The notes under the pieces: generated by a model
Seen by the model: only the letters and a program-made list of their open reading frames with translations
Told to the model about the DNA's origin: nothing
The model's database searches: none
Shown here: piece by piece, positions 46,497-57,507 of the stretch
Layout: each line of letters starts with the position of its first letter
Position numbering within the stretch: position 1 is the stretch's first letter
Assembly (NCBI RefSeq): GCF_000149955.1
Contig: NC_030993.1
Span: forward strand, 1,884,603 to 1,948,602
Length of the DNA: 64,000 nt
Direction of reading: 5' to 3'
From: Fusarium oxysporum f. sp. lycopersici 4287
Lineage: Eukaryota; Ascomycota; Sordariomycetes; Hypocreales; Nectriaceae
Translations under genes and position numbers: made by a program

Positions 46497-47879
46497 ATGG
46501 TTCAACTTAAGAGTTTCGCAGCTATTGCTACCACCCTCCTTGGCTGTTGTCTAACAGCACCTACAACTCCTTCTGGCGTCGACAGCACAATCCCTGGCAG
46601 CTACATCATTACCCTCAAGTCTGAGATCAAGGCCACTGCAGTTAAGGCTCATATAAAATGGGTTGACGGCGTTCACAAGCGAAGTCTCGAGAAGCGTGAT
46701 GGCGACAATGGCGTCGAGAAGACATTTGAGACCGAGGCTGGTTTTCACGGATACTCTGGTACATTCGACGACGAGACGGTAAAGCAGATTAAGAAGAGCC
46801 CCGAGGTAAGATATCTAAACCTCAGCAACGTGCTTGATGTCTAACGATTGAAATAGGTCGTCCGTGTTGAGCCTGATCGTAGAGTCAAGTTAACATGGAA
46901 CGCTTTCAAGCGTCAAGAACAACCCGTGGAACCAGCACCACCAGCAGAAACGACAAGTCAAGAAGGCGAGGACACTGAAGATGAGGATGAGGATGATCAG
47001 CTTGAGAAGAGAAGCGAAATCAACCAAAAGACAAGCACATGGGGCCTCGGAACCATCTCACACCGCAACAAGGGCTTCCAGAACTATCTCTACCACAAGC
47101 AAAGCGGTTCTGACTCGTTTGCCTACCTTGTTGATAGCGGTGTCCGTACCACCCATAAGGAGTTCCAAGGCCGGGCCAAGAATGGCTGGACAGCCTTCCG
47201 AAAAGATTATGTTGACCGACTGGGTCATGGCACTCATGTTGCTGGAACCATTGCTGGAAAGACATTCGGAGTTGCTAAGAAGGCCAAGGTCATTTCTGTC
47301 AAAGTCTTTCAGGGCGACTCTGCAGATCTTTCCGTCATTCTCAACGGTATTGAGTGGGCCGTCAACGATATCATCAAGAAGAACAGACAAGAGTTCTCAG
47401 TGATCAACCTCTCTCTTGGTATCGATGGTGTATCTGGGGCGCTCAACGACATTATCAAGAATGCCGCCAAGTCCGGAGTCATTTTTGTAGTCGCCGCCGG
47501 AAACCAAGGAACAGATGCCAAGACGAAATCTCCAGCTTCAGCTCCTCAGGCCATTACTGTTGGAGCCATTGACAAGAACTGGAGAATCCCCAGCTGGTCC
47601 AACTACGGCAGCTCTGTAGATATGATGGCCCCAGGTGTCAATGTAGTTTCTGCCTCGTGGCTCAGCGACAACGGCACCTACATTGAGAGCGGCACCTCAA
47701 TGGCCACTCCTCATGTTTCTGGTCTTGTGCTGTACGCGCAGTCCGTGTATGGCATTACCGGCGTTGCTTCCACAACCAAATACATCAAGAAGTACGCCAC
47801 CACCAATAAGATCGTCGGTAGCCGCCGAGGCTCACCAAACCGGATCGCCAACAACAACAACTTTGCTCAAAGCAGATGA
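46497..47879 (+). CDS. Secreted subtilisin-like serine protease (S8, proteinase K type) with an acidic linker
   Basis: Extracellular endopeptidase made as a preproprotein. Exons 46497-46805 and 46857-47879 (51-base intron, GTAAGA..ATAG) give about 443 residues. A signal peptide (FAAIATTLLGCCLTA) precedes an inhibitor-I9 propeptide (GSYIITLKSE..GFHGYSGTFDDETVKQIKKSPEVVRVEPD). The catalytic domain follows, with Asp in AYLVDSGVRTTHKEF, His in GHGTHVAGTIAG, the oxyanion region FVVAAGNQG and Ser in ESGTSMATPHVSG. Between propeptide and enzyme lies an unusual ~30-residue Pro/Glu/Asp-rich linker (EPAPPAETTSQEGEDTEDED, then DEDDQLEKRSE). Its LEKR end looks like a Kex2-type cleavage site. Most proteinase K relatives lack such an acid stretch. 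Homologues include secreted alkaline and cuticle-degrading proteases. All three catalytic residues are present, so it should be active. Confidence 0.93.
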
Positions 47880-49294
47880 TTCTCGATTTGCTTAGCCCGA
47901 GTTCGACTAAAATAAGAGACTGCGGACAGGAGGGATGATCAAGCAAGGCGTTTGGGATTGAGAATAAGAATACACGGGATAGCGATTGTTTTGTTTTTAT
48001 ATAGACTTGGATTCGATCTTTACCAATATACCTCAATACCATCTCTTTTGACCTGGGAGTCTTGATGACCATTTTTCCTTGTGATATTTCACTGCGCGAG
48101 GCATGTCATTAAAGATTTGAGGTTTTAATCTGTTGATGACCAGAATCCGAGGCGATACAGTCTTGGACTTTCTTATTCTCGGGTTGAGTCAGTTGCTCTT
48201 CGTTCGCAATCTCCCACAAGTTTTCATTCTGCGCTCAGAGATGTCTCTTATAATCTCCAAACAAAGCGAGGCTCAAAATAGTAGTGGTGTTAGGGCTTGC
48301 CATTTGTCTATGGTCCGCCTAGTATCCCCGTTGAGCATGGATGGACACGGATGGTGATGGACTGCGTGTTGATCAAGAGTGCCCTTTCCTGTCAGTTATT
48401 TACCTATGTATATGCAATTTTTAGGGTTTGTGTATCCCCTGGGAGTATAGTAACGGCCTGTATCTGTCGTTGGAGTTACACTTGTCAGGCAACCAACTGA
48501 CGCATGTTTCATCACATTCTTAACTACCAGTTATGGTATATAGGTAGGAATAATTACTGCATTCGACCAGCCACACTAAGAAAGTCTATGATCACCAGGT
48601 CTGAGAGAAGCACGAAGAAAGTTGGCTTTAAAAGAGTGAATAGTGGGCCGATTCTCTTTAAGTATCTTGGATAATGAGAGACTGCCACGACAAGCATTTC
48701 TGGTTCTCGCAAGGGATCAGAGATATAGGTTAATCTTGAAGAGGGAAATTGCAGTGTCGAAATCGCTGTAGAGACGTGACTGCAACTGAAGAATTTTAGA
48801 AATTGTCCAGCAGCTTACACCGAAAAGTGGGCAGAACGGGCACTATACTGGTTCGCGTTAGAGCAATCCCAGGACCTACACGGTCAATCGAACCCCTGCC
48901 TGGGTCTTGAATACCTCCGAGAGATGTTCTCTTGGAGGAAAGCCGCAATAAAAATTCCAGCTCTAGTAGCACCAATATGTGCTAAGACGGGATTGCACCT
49001 ATATTTTCTCGGCAATCTGTGAATCTGTGAATTGATTTTTGATATATGCTATAGTAGAAAGGTTGATGAGGTTGGCGAAACACGGATTTAACACTAGATC
49101 CTAAATCCGTGGCCCGCCATGGAGTTATATCATGAGTTCCCACACCAAGTATTACAAAACCCTTCAACTCGCCATTTGAGTAAACTTATTTCATAGACCT
49201 GCTAGGACTCGCCAAAGGAACAGCCGTAGTATGATTTCTTAGTTTCTTCAACTTTCCACTTACAGCCTGAAATAATCAACCACTCTCGCATATC
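47880..49294. other. Spacer between the subtilase and the Rossmann-fold gene
   Basis: About 1.4 kb, AT-rich, no supported gene. It holds the protease 3' UTR and the promoter of the next gene. Confidence 0.5.
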
Positions 49295-50109
49295 ATGCAT
49301 CTCATCCTTACTGGAGCCACTGGCCTCGTTGGCTCTGGCGTGCTTGACGCTATGCTCAAATCGAAAGACATCACCAAGATTTCAATACTGAGCCGCAGGC
49401 CAGTGCCAATGGCAGCAGGTGATCCCAGAGTCAATGTCATCACTCACAGTGACTTTACGAAATACAATTCAGAAGTTCTCGATCAACTGCAAGGCGCAAA
49501 TGGTGTAGTTTGGGCATTGGGTATCAGCCAGCTCAAAGTAACAAAAGAGTAAGTCTGCATTTTATCGCCAATGGCACCAAGTTTGGATAAGCTGACAAGG
49601 TGTGTCAAAGTGAATATGTCACCATCACCAAAGATTTCCCTGTTGCTGCCGCCAAAGCCTTTTCCAAAATATCACCTTCCAACGAGCCTTTCCGCTTCAT
49701 ATACGTTTCTGGCCATGGAGCTACCCTTCAGCCGACTTCGTTGACACCCATCTTCGGCCGTGTGAAAGGCGAGACTGAGAGGGCGCTTTCTGAGCTACAT
49801 GCGCCGACGAAATTCCACGTCGATTCTGTACGTCCTGCTGGTGTAGATGCCACAAATCATGAGGCCATCAAACCATACATTCCCAACCCTGGTATGCTCT
49901 ACAACGCTATGTATTTGTTCATGGGTCCCCTCATGAGAAACTTACTTCAGTCGTTGCATAGCCCAACGGAGAAACTTGGCCCTTTTCTCATGAATATGGC
50001 GATGGGCAAGTATGACAAGCAGTTGGATGCTGGTGGAAACGACATCTCCAGTATCAATGGTTCGAGGATACTGGAAAATGTAGCGTTCCAAAGGTTATAT
50101 GAGCAATGA
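49295..50109 (+). CDS. NAD(P)-binding Rossmann-fold protein (NAD-dependent epimerase/NmrA-like, SDR-e type)
   Basis: Small cytosolic oxidoreductase-like protein of about 250 residues. Exons are 49295-49548 and 49611-50109. The 62-base intron runs from GTAAGT to CAAAG, and the junction restores TKDEYVTITKDFP. The N-terminus has the dinucleotide motif LTGATGLVGSGVLDAML with a following basic SILSRRPVP, which favours NADP. Further on are VVWALGIS at strand 4 and FRFIYVSGHGAT at strand 5, then a VKGETERALSEL helix. A typical YxxxK catalytic pair of short-chain dehydrogenases is not clearly placed, so catalytic activity is uncertain. Single-domain fungal proteins of this size are often annotated as nucleoside-diphosphate-sugar epimerases. 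The substrate is unknown. Confidence 0.85.
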
Positions 50110-51531
50110 CAGATCTTTGCAAAGATGGGGAGCTGTTCGGCAGTGGAATTTTTAAGAATGGGCCTGTAACGGCGCTATGATGGAAACGATCCGTAGATGA
50201 AGCTTTGTATCGGTTATCGCTGAGTAGTGTTGTATAGTGCAGTTGTTCTTGATCTTACCTTATTTTGTGAAGCTACGCTAAGGTATGTTCCAAGCAATAC
50301 TACCTAGTAGTTATATCTTGATTTCGGCTGTTGACAAAAGCTCCTGTGGTCCCAAATAAAAACACAAAGGGTATACTTTGAGAGGAGAAGTCCATACCAG
50401 CATTTCAAAATCCACTTCAGTTGTTTGTTTCTCAGCAATATTAAGAATCCCCTTTTGAACTGATTTCGCGAAACGCCTTGTCATATTTCCATACTATATA
50501 CAGCATTAAGGGCTGACATACTCGCCCTTTACTTATCTTTAGATTACCGCGGCTCGCGTTCGTCGGGAGTCTAGAGGGTCTAGAAGCAACGGGAGCGGGA
50601 AACGGGGAGGCCAGCTTTATTACCTACCTACCTTGATAAGACTAGGCTCATCAAGCCTCTGCCTCGACTGTATATCTCTCGTGTACCTATTTATTGAGTG
50701 TATTTAGCCAGGGCTTGGTTTTGTAATTTCGTTCTTTCTGCCTCTGTTCCTTCCATTTCTGTTTCATGTCCTTGACCCTCTCCCACGGTGCATCGCTACC
50801 AAGGTATTACCTGAGGGCGTACACGTGTGCCTCTAGTTGTTGTCATTTCTCCACGAGACTCTATACTGAGTTCCAAAGTTCTGAAGCACGTACGTTTCTT
50901 TATATGCAGTTTCTATGCCAAGCATCTTCCTTCCCCACGACAGTATTTTAATGATACGTGCCATGACAACCAGATATGCTCAATGAAACTCAAGGACCTG
51001 GTCGTTGTATCAAGCAACTTTACTTGTGATGGTGGTTGTTGCTGCATAGCCTCTCTGCCACCCGAAAGTGATCCAAGAAATCGGCGATAATGATAAAACT
51101 TCTTGTGCTAATCTCAGGGCGATAGCGGGTGCATTAGGGGTTTCTGGATGAGATTCCACGATATCTAGTCTGGATTCAAGGCATGCTATGCTTTGACGCC
51201 CTCAGTTTGTACTGTTGTCACTCTAAGTGCAAGGAATACAGTTACCTAGGCAAGGCCAAAGGAGTTACCTGTGCCCTGGAAGCCAAGAACAAAAGGTCTC
51301 TGTTGACCTGCTTACAAAGGCTAAGCTTTTTGCTCATCGGCACTTTCCCTGTCAAGACGTTCTTGGCCTGAGTCATCACATTTATTACTCACACATCAGC
51401 GTCCAACGAGTCACTGAATTCAAAGGCCTTGATCAATTCTTTATCTCAACTACCTTACGTTGTTCAACGAACGAGCTTCAAAATTTCAACGCTACAACGC
51501 CGGCTATAAAAACTTCATCCATGGCTCATTC
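50110..51531. other. Convergent spacer between the Rossmann-fold gene and the symporter
   Basis: About 1.4 kb with no supported gene. Open frames such as 51227-51535 (+) run into the 3' end of the symporter and look like chance. Confidence 0.5.
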
Positions 51532-53093
51532 CTAAACCTTATTGGAAGCATCCTTCTCGCTTTGATCAGCCTCTCGGGCGTTTTGCTCGACAACCTCAGG
51601 CGGATCCTCGATCTTGGTCATCTTGTAGATGATCATAGATGCGAACAAATCACCGGAAACGTTGACAGCGGTACGGAAGCGGTCGAGGAACCAATCAATA
51701 GCCACGATGACAGCATACATGTTGGTGAGGTCGACATTGACGGAGCGAGCAATCATGATTGAAAGAACAAGCGAGGCCGAGGGAATGGGAGATACACCGA
51801 TAGAGGCCAACGTTGACAGCAGTGCAACAATGACATAGTCGGTAGGGCCCAGGGTCGTGCCTTGCGTCGCAGCCATGAAGACAACGGCGGCAGGAAGATA
51901 GATGGCGGTGCTGTTACTAGATTAGTCTTGCGCTATCAGAATTATAAGGCAGCAACTTACCCGTCCATGTTAATCAGACAGCCCAGAGGACAAGTGAATT
52001 TATAGACGGTGGAAGGAATACCCCGGTCCTTGGCGCATCGAAGAGTGACCGACAAAGTGGCAGCAGACGAAGCAGTTCCCCATGCAGTGATCCAGGCAGG
52101 AGAGATTTTGATCCAGTACGAGTAGGCATTCATCCTGGTGAAGGCGAAGAATATGATGGGCACGATGATCAGGATGTGGATGAGCATGGTGGACAGAGTG
52201 GCACCGATGAGAAGACCCAGATTCTTGCCGATCTCGCCAATGTCAAGCTTCATTAGGTTGGGCAAAATCAGGAAGAAGACACCGATAGGGGCCACCGCGA
52301 TAAGGAATTTGATGATCTTGGTGATCATACGTTCAATCTCCTCGGTGACGCGAATGATGGGCGAGCGAGGGGATTCAATGAGGTATCCGACAATGATGGC
52401 AGTGATGATGACTGCAAGCAATTGGTCTTCGGCCAACGCCTTGACCACATTCGAGGGGATCAAAGAGAAGAACATATCCTGTACGACCACGGGGATGCTG
52501 CGATCATTTTCTTCTAGTTTATCCTGTTCTTTTTTATCAAGCGGGCTAGTGCTGACCACTGAGTACTGTTTGGTCCAGACGAGGCCCATCATGATACAAG
52601 ACAGTGTGATGGATACGAGAGTGGTGATGACGTAGTATCCGACAGTCCATTTAGCGAGAAGAGAACCTCCTTGGCTCATCTCTCGGAGTCTGGTCACAGC
52701 GAGCAACATAGAGCAGACGATCAAGGGGAGGACTGCAACTGGTCAGCGGCCAACTCTTGGTCGAAGAAGCTGTTTCTGGCTTCATGTCAACAGGGGGAAC
52801 TTACCGACTGCTTTAAGGGCTCTTAACCACATGTTGCCAATAACACCGACAAGGATTGGAGCAGCCTCCGGAATATCGTCGACCTGAGTAGCGACGGCCA
52901 CACCGATGGCGATAGCGAGCAGGGCGGCTACGATGATTTGAAGAGCTGAGCCGGGTTCTTTGAAACCATGCCACCACGGCTTCTTCACAACCTCCTCCTC
53001 GGCATGGTCGTGAGGAATTTCGCTGCTGGAGTTGGTAGGCACCTGTACCGGGTGTGCCTCGGGGACATCCTTGAACTCATCCTTGGTGGCCAT
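51532..53093 (-). CDS. Dicarboxylate/amino acid:cation symporter (DAACS, PF00375)
   Basis: Plasma-membrane importer of C4-dicarboxylates or acidic amino acids driven by Na+ or H+. Exons on the minus strand are 52805-53093, 51961-52732 and 51532-51910 (introns 72 and 50 bases), giving about 479 residues. The soluble N-terminus (MATKDEFKDVPEAH) is followed by hydrophobic helices such as IIVAALLAIAIGVAVATQV and VVLPLIVCSMLLAVTRL across the first junction. Family signatures are the serine-rich re-entrant loop TASSAATLSVTLRC and the TM7 motif LGCLINMDGTAIYLP, which is rebuilt across the second junction. The late helices contain IASIGVSPIPSA-like and VNVSGDLFASMIIY segments. A hydrophilic loop (SPLDKKEQDKLEENDRS) lies between early helices, as in eukaryotic members. 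The ATG at 53093 is preferred over an upstream non-ATG extension. Substrate is inferred from the family only. Confidence 0.92.
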
Positions 53094-56000
53094 TGCAGGA
53101 ACAGCAAGCTTGGCTTGAGTTTCAAGGACTAAAGACAAGAGAGGACCGTGAAGTAGCTTTGGCAAGAGACGGAATGGAGACGAGGACTGGCACTGCAATT
53201 CCTAGTCAAACGTCAAGAGCACACCTCAGCTTTTATACCTCATGGCACTCCCTATCGCCAAGCCAAGCTGGCTACATGGGAGCAGATGTTATGGAGCATC
53301 AAGAAATTCTGTCAAGAGAGTGACACCAGGGCATGGATGAAGTGCCCAGAGAATCGCGTGCCGAAACCAGCAAAGATGCGACACATCGAAAGAAACACTC
53401 AAGCTTGGCCTGGCTAAGAAGAGAAGGTGAGCATTACGAAATTCTTTCTCCATCGCCAAGACAACAAGCATCAACTCCTTGGTCTTGATAACCTGGTGGC
53501 TCGGGTAAGCCGACTCAGAGTCACTTGTTGGCAGACATTGTGGAGAAGACCAAGGAGTACTGGTTGATTGAGAGTTGGGATTTGCCCGAGGAGGCGACGA
53601 TGCCAAGAGAAAGTGCAAGCGGACGAGACGTTCGAAAGAAGAGCCAAGAGAGCCAAGAAGTCGAGGCACTATTCCAACCCATAACATGTTGTACATTCTC
53701 CCCAAGCCAAGCCGCCACACACGACAGAGTACCATGCATTACTGGGATGAGCCCCATGCCACAGAGATGGGGATTGCATAGACGGGGCATGAGTGTTGGT
53801 GTTATCTAGCCAAGCACGCAGTACATTCTAAGATGTTGCATGTTTTACGAAATACCAAGAATGATATCGCAGTGCCGAGACTTGCTCAAGTCCCCGCGTA
53901 TCCCAACGAGAGATAAGGTGTCAGGGATCCGGCTCGAGTGGTTGTTGCTGGAGATAGCAATCATTCAGCCATGATAGCTTTCTTCGTGAAGCAGCATCAC
54001 GTTAATCAACAAACCTCCAGAAGCGGATGAGCGATGTGGCGTGCTTAGGCTACTCGACTAGCGATACTATAAGCGCAGGATGACTAACGGCATTACCTGG
54101 TGGCTTAACTTAATTCTCGTACCTTAGGCGGTAAATAATTTGTCTCACCATCATGCACTCCTCGGACAAGAGCACACCACGATAGGAGCTCCGGGGAGGC
54201 ACGGAAGGAATGAGAAGGTATTTGGGGCCGGTAGGTTCAATGATTTGAGCAACGGCTTCATCAATACAGGTCTACGGTACTCTCGCTCCCGAGGCACCAG
54301 CTCACCAATTCTGAATCAGCGGTCTCCAACAAGCCCGAGAATGGGTATTTACGTCTCCACCTCAGTAGTTGAAGCAAGGGTCTCGGTGTGCCTGTTCTTA
54401 TTTCTCCCGGGGGTGGAACTCTGAGCTGAACCCTGGCATCGTTTCCTTGCAACCAAATTTGGGGGTTGCTCTCCGTGTCTTTTGCTCCAACCGCGCTCTT
54501 ATTATGGAGTCAATTGGGAGATGGCTCAGGAAGTGTCTGATTCACCTGGCGGCTAATTTTTGGCCAGACATCCTCACCAGCTATCGAATATCTCTCAGCA
54601 TCACAGTGCAATAGTGCATGGCTTTCCTGTGGTTATATCTTTTGCCCCGTTCTCTTGGCTGACCGTGTCTTGGATCATCACGCCGACAATTGCTACGTTC
54701 CATCGAGGATCCATGCCACCCATTGCCTCGGAACGATCTCATGCAAAAGCAAGACTCCCAACTCCTCTATCTAGTCCCAAGACGTACGCCATAAGGTAAT
54801 ATCGCGATTGTATGGGGACTTTTTGGAAGGCAGCGTCAGGAGATAACCGGGCATGACATCCTTACAATTGCCGCATGAGGCGATTAAGCATAACCGGACT
54901 CAGGTTCCGAGCGAATCAATCATCGCAGAGGCGGCGGGAGGCAGAAACAGGCAACCTGTATCCTACACGCTAAGTAGCCTATTTGGAGTACCTAACTAGC
55001 TTCCGTGCAAACGCCTGCTACCCCAAAAAGAAAAGGTTCTGGAAACTTACTCAGAAGAGTCGACCACGCCTTATGTCGACATTTTGGGTGTCGCCTGTAT
55101 TTCGGACAGTATACGACAATGGGCAATCCCCCTTCGAGCGGTGCGCGCCAACCTCAAGATTCCGATACCTCGTTTCGTCTTGCTCCAACTCAGTCCTATT
55201 CCTCACAACGAGGGATATTTGCGAATGGCCATGGGTGTTTGAGCCTATCCCTCTATAGCTCAATGTCCGGCCGATGCTACGGCCAACGTTCGACATGGGC
55301 CTTTTCACCTTGGAGAATAGCGTATCCCAGGCGATTGAAGCGAATATGCCTTCACCCCGCAGAGCATCGACTTATTACGTTTGAATATCCACTTGAGCCC
55401 ACTGAATAAAATAGGTGAGTAGGATGGCTTGGCTTGTTGTTAACCTCATTCAACCTAAAGCTATCAAATGGCGTATCGGTGCATCCTGTTTCCCTTTGCG
55501 AAATACATCTACGCTGGGTACTGACAGACGATAGAGAAAGGCCGCATGAAAGCATCTGATGCGGTAGCAAACAGAACAACCTTGAATGTCGGGATCTCGT
55601 CTGCGGGCGTCAGTGTGCTTGGCGAGTAGTGAGATTGGGAACTGATCATTCCACAAAGGGCATGTGGGAAAGTCTTGGGAGAGTCTTGGAAAAGTCTTGG
55701 GAGATAGATGGAAAGGCTTGGAGGAGAATGGTTGGGGAGTTGGAAAGCTTGGTATTGGGGTCATAATCGCAGGCATGCAATTGCAACGCCAGTCCGCTTA
55801 TAGCCGTCTCTGGCCTTTGTCTTTTGCCCTTCCCCCAGACGAAGGCCAAGAAGATAATATGCTGCTGATTGGACCCCCCCGCAACGTAGGGAGGTTTCTT
55901 GTTCCTTCTGAGATGGCAAGTTGGAACTGTACGTAATGGAATACTAACAATCAGCAACTTCTCCGCAATTTCCTGGAGTTGAGACAAGCTCGGACATGTG

Positions 56001-57507
56001 GAGGAGAAAGCTTATGAAAAAAGTCTTGTCGTGTAAGACGAACGTTGGTTGTCGTTTATAAAGGTTCAGGTTTACGACAAGCCCACGTTTGTTGGTGCAT
56101 GACTAACGGCAGACCATGCCCCCCCGAGAATCAACCATGGTGGCTCGAAGGAAGGAGGACATGGGCAGTGCGGCAGTCCTGATACTGCTTCCCCGTGATG
56201 ATTTGCCCAATGAATAGGACTTTTGACGCCCTGGCTCTGTTGCTCCCGACTTTTAACCGGAACTCAATAACTACTGATTCCTGTCGAATTCGCTTCGGTG
56301 AATCCATACCTAGATCACGCGAGCTGACATGAGCTTTGGCCAGGTACATAGGAGAAGAAGCCAACTGTCTCCTGGACTTGACTGAGGCCCATGTGTGCGC
56401 TCTGTTCAACCTGGCAGTTCTAGTCGGACCATCCTCGTCACCATTATTTGACTAAGAGATTTGCGAAAATGTCTTGGCTAAATTCAGGTAGTTTTGCTTC
56501 TGCTGTTTTGTTCGTTTTCCTGATGGGCCGCAGCAAGTCTCTATCGAGGGTTTGCCAGTCATGTTCAAGTGACATGATTAAGGCAGGCATGGTCCCGTTT
56601 CTCAAGGTGTGGAATACACCTTTGGATCACGTTCTTTGGGGGAAGAAGATGAAAGAAGCTTCGGGTTACGGGCATATTCTTGGCATAGACTCTATCTCGG
56701 CGATGCACAGCTGCGAATATGATGAAAGGTATGCATATGGTGTGTTATTGACGGTGAAGGGTTACCCAGACAATTACGTAGTAGGGTCAGTTATCTGTCG
56801 TACTTTGACTACTATTATTATTACAGGTAATCAATTTGAGCTGGAATTGTTCCCATTGTTTTCAAGGTTTTGAGGGGCAACGCACAATACTAAAGCACGG
56901 CTTGACGGCACAAACGGCGCATTGTGCGCTTGACTGTTTTAGGATTAGCTCCCGTTGCTCTGCCGTATCTTGAACAAGCCGCTGTTCACCTTGCGCTGAC
57001 CGAGGAGAAGGTGCAGGCAGTCGGTCAATATTGGGCAGGTTCTGAATAAAGGAACGAAACACAAATTCACACAGACAAGGGCTTTTCTTCTCTAGCATCA
57101 TTCATTTGCTCTCACAGCAGTCAACATGGCGTTTATATGACCAAACACAAGGTACAACAAGAAAGTTGTCGCTAATATTGAATTGCACTAGTGACAAAGC
57201 ATCATGACGATAGAGTCATCATTTGCGACATTTGTGCGGTTTTTGGCCACGATGCAATGCTATTTAATACTGGCCGTGGAAGCGACTCGAGACAGCTAGA
57301 AATTATCAACTCTACATTAACAAAACTTAAGATCATTGTTTATTCTTTTTTTCTTTTTTTTTTTTTTTATTAAAAAAAAAAAATCAGCTGGCAAACGCTC
57401 GTGCCCTGCTCAATCACTCAAGGTGAATACAAAAACATCTTCACCAAGCACTTGTCATCCTATATTTCATCACAACACACAACGCTCGACTGTGAAACAC
57501 TCCAAAA
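53094..57507. other. Gene-poor 4.4-kb region, presumed promoters of the symporter and P1B ATPase
   Basis: No supported protein gene. The frame at 56448-56873 (+, 141 codons) has a short hydrophobic segment but no domain that I can name. Several frames around 53290-53800 overlap on opposite strands and look like chance. The right end carries a T-tract and A-tract (57341-57383) shortly before the ATPase start. Confidence 0.45.
57341..57383. repeat. Poly(T)/poly(A) inverted tract upstream of the P1B ATPase
   Basis: A long T run (with two C interruptions) followed directly by TTATTAAAA and a 12-base A run. The sequence is self-complementary and could extrude a hairpin or exclude nucleosomes. It ends about 125 bases before the ATG. 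Confidence 0.75.

Noticed and set aside
56448..56873. 141-codon plus-strand frame with a hydrophobic segment; a short RYAYGVLLTV string faintly recalls fungal cytochrome P450s
   Set aside because: Only one ten-residue resemblance; the P450 heme-binding and ExxR motifs are absent nearby, so a P450 pseudogene is not supported.
57103..57118. TTTGCTC word upstream of the copper-type ATPase, resembling the yeast Mac1 element
   Set aside because: Single short match; Mac1 elements activate uptake genes in yeast and usually occur in pairs, so this is not evidence of regulation here.
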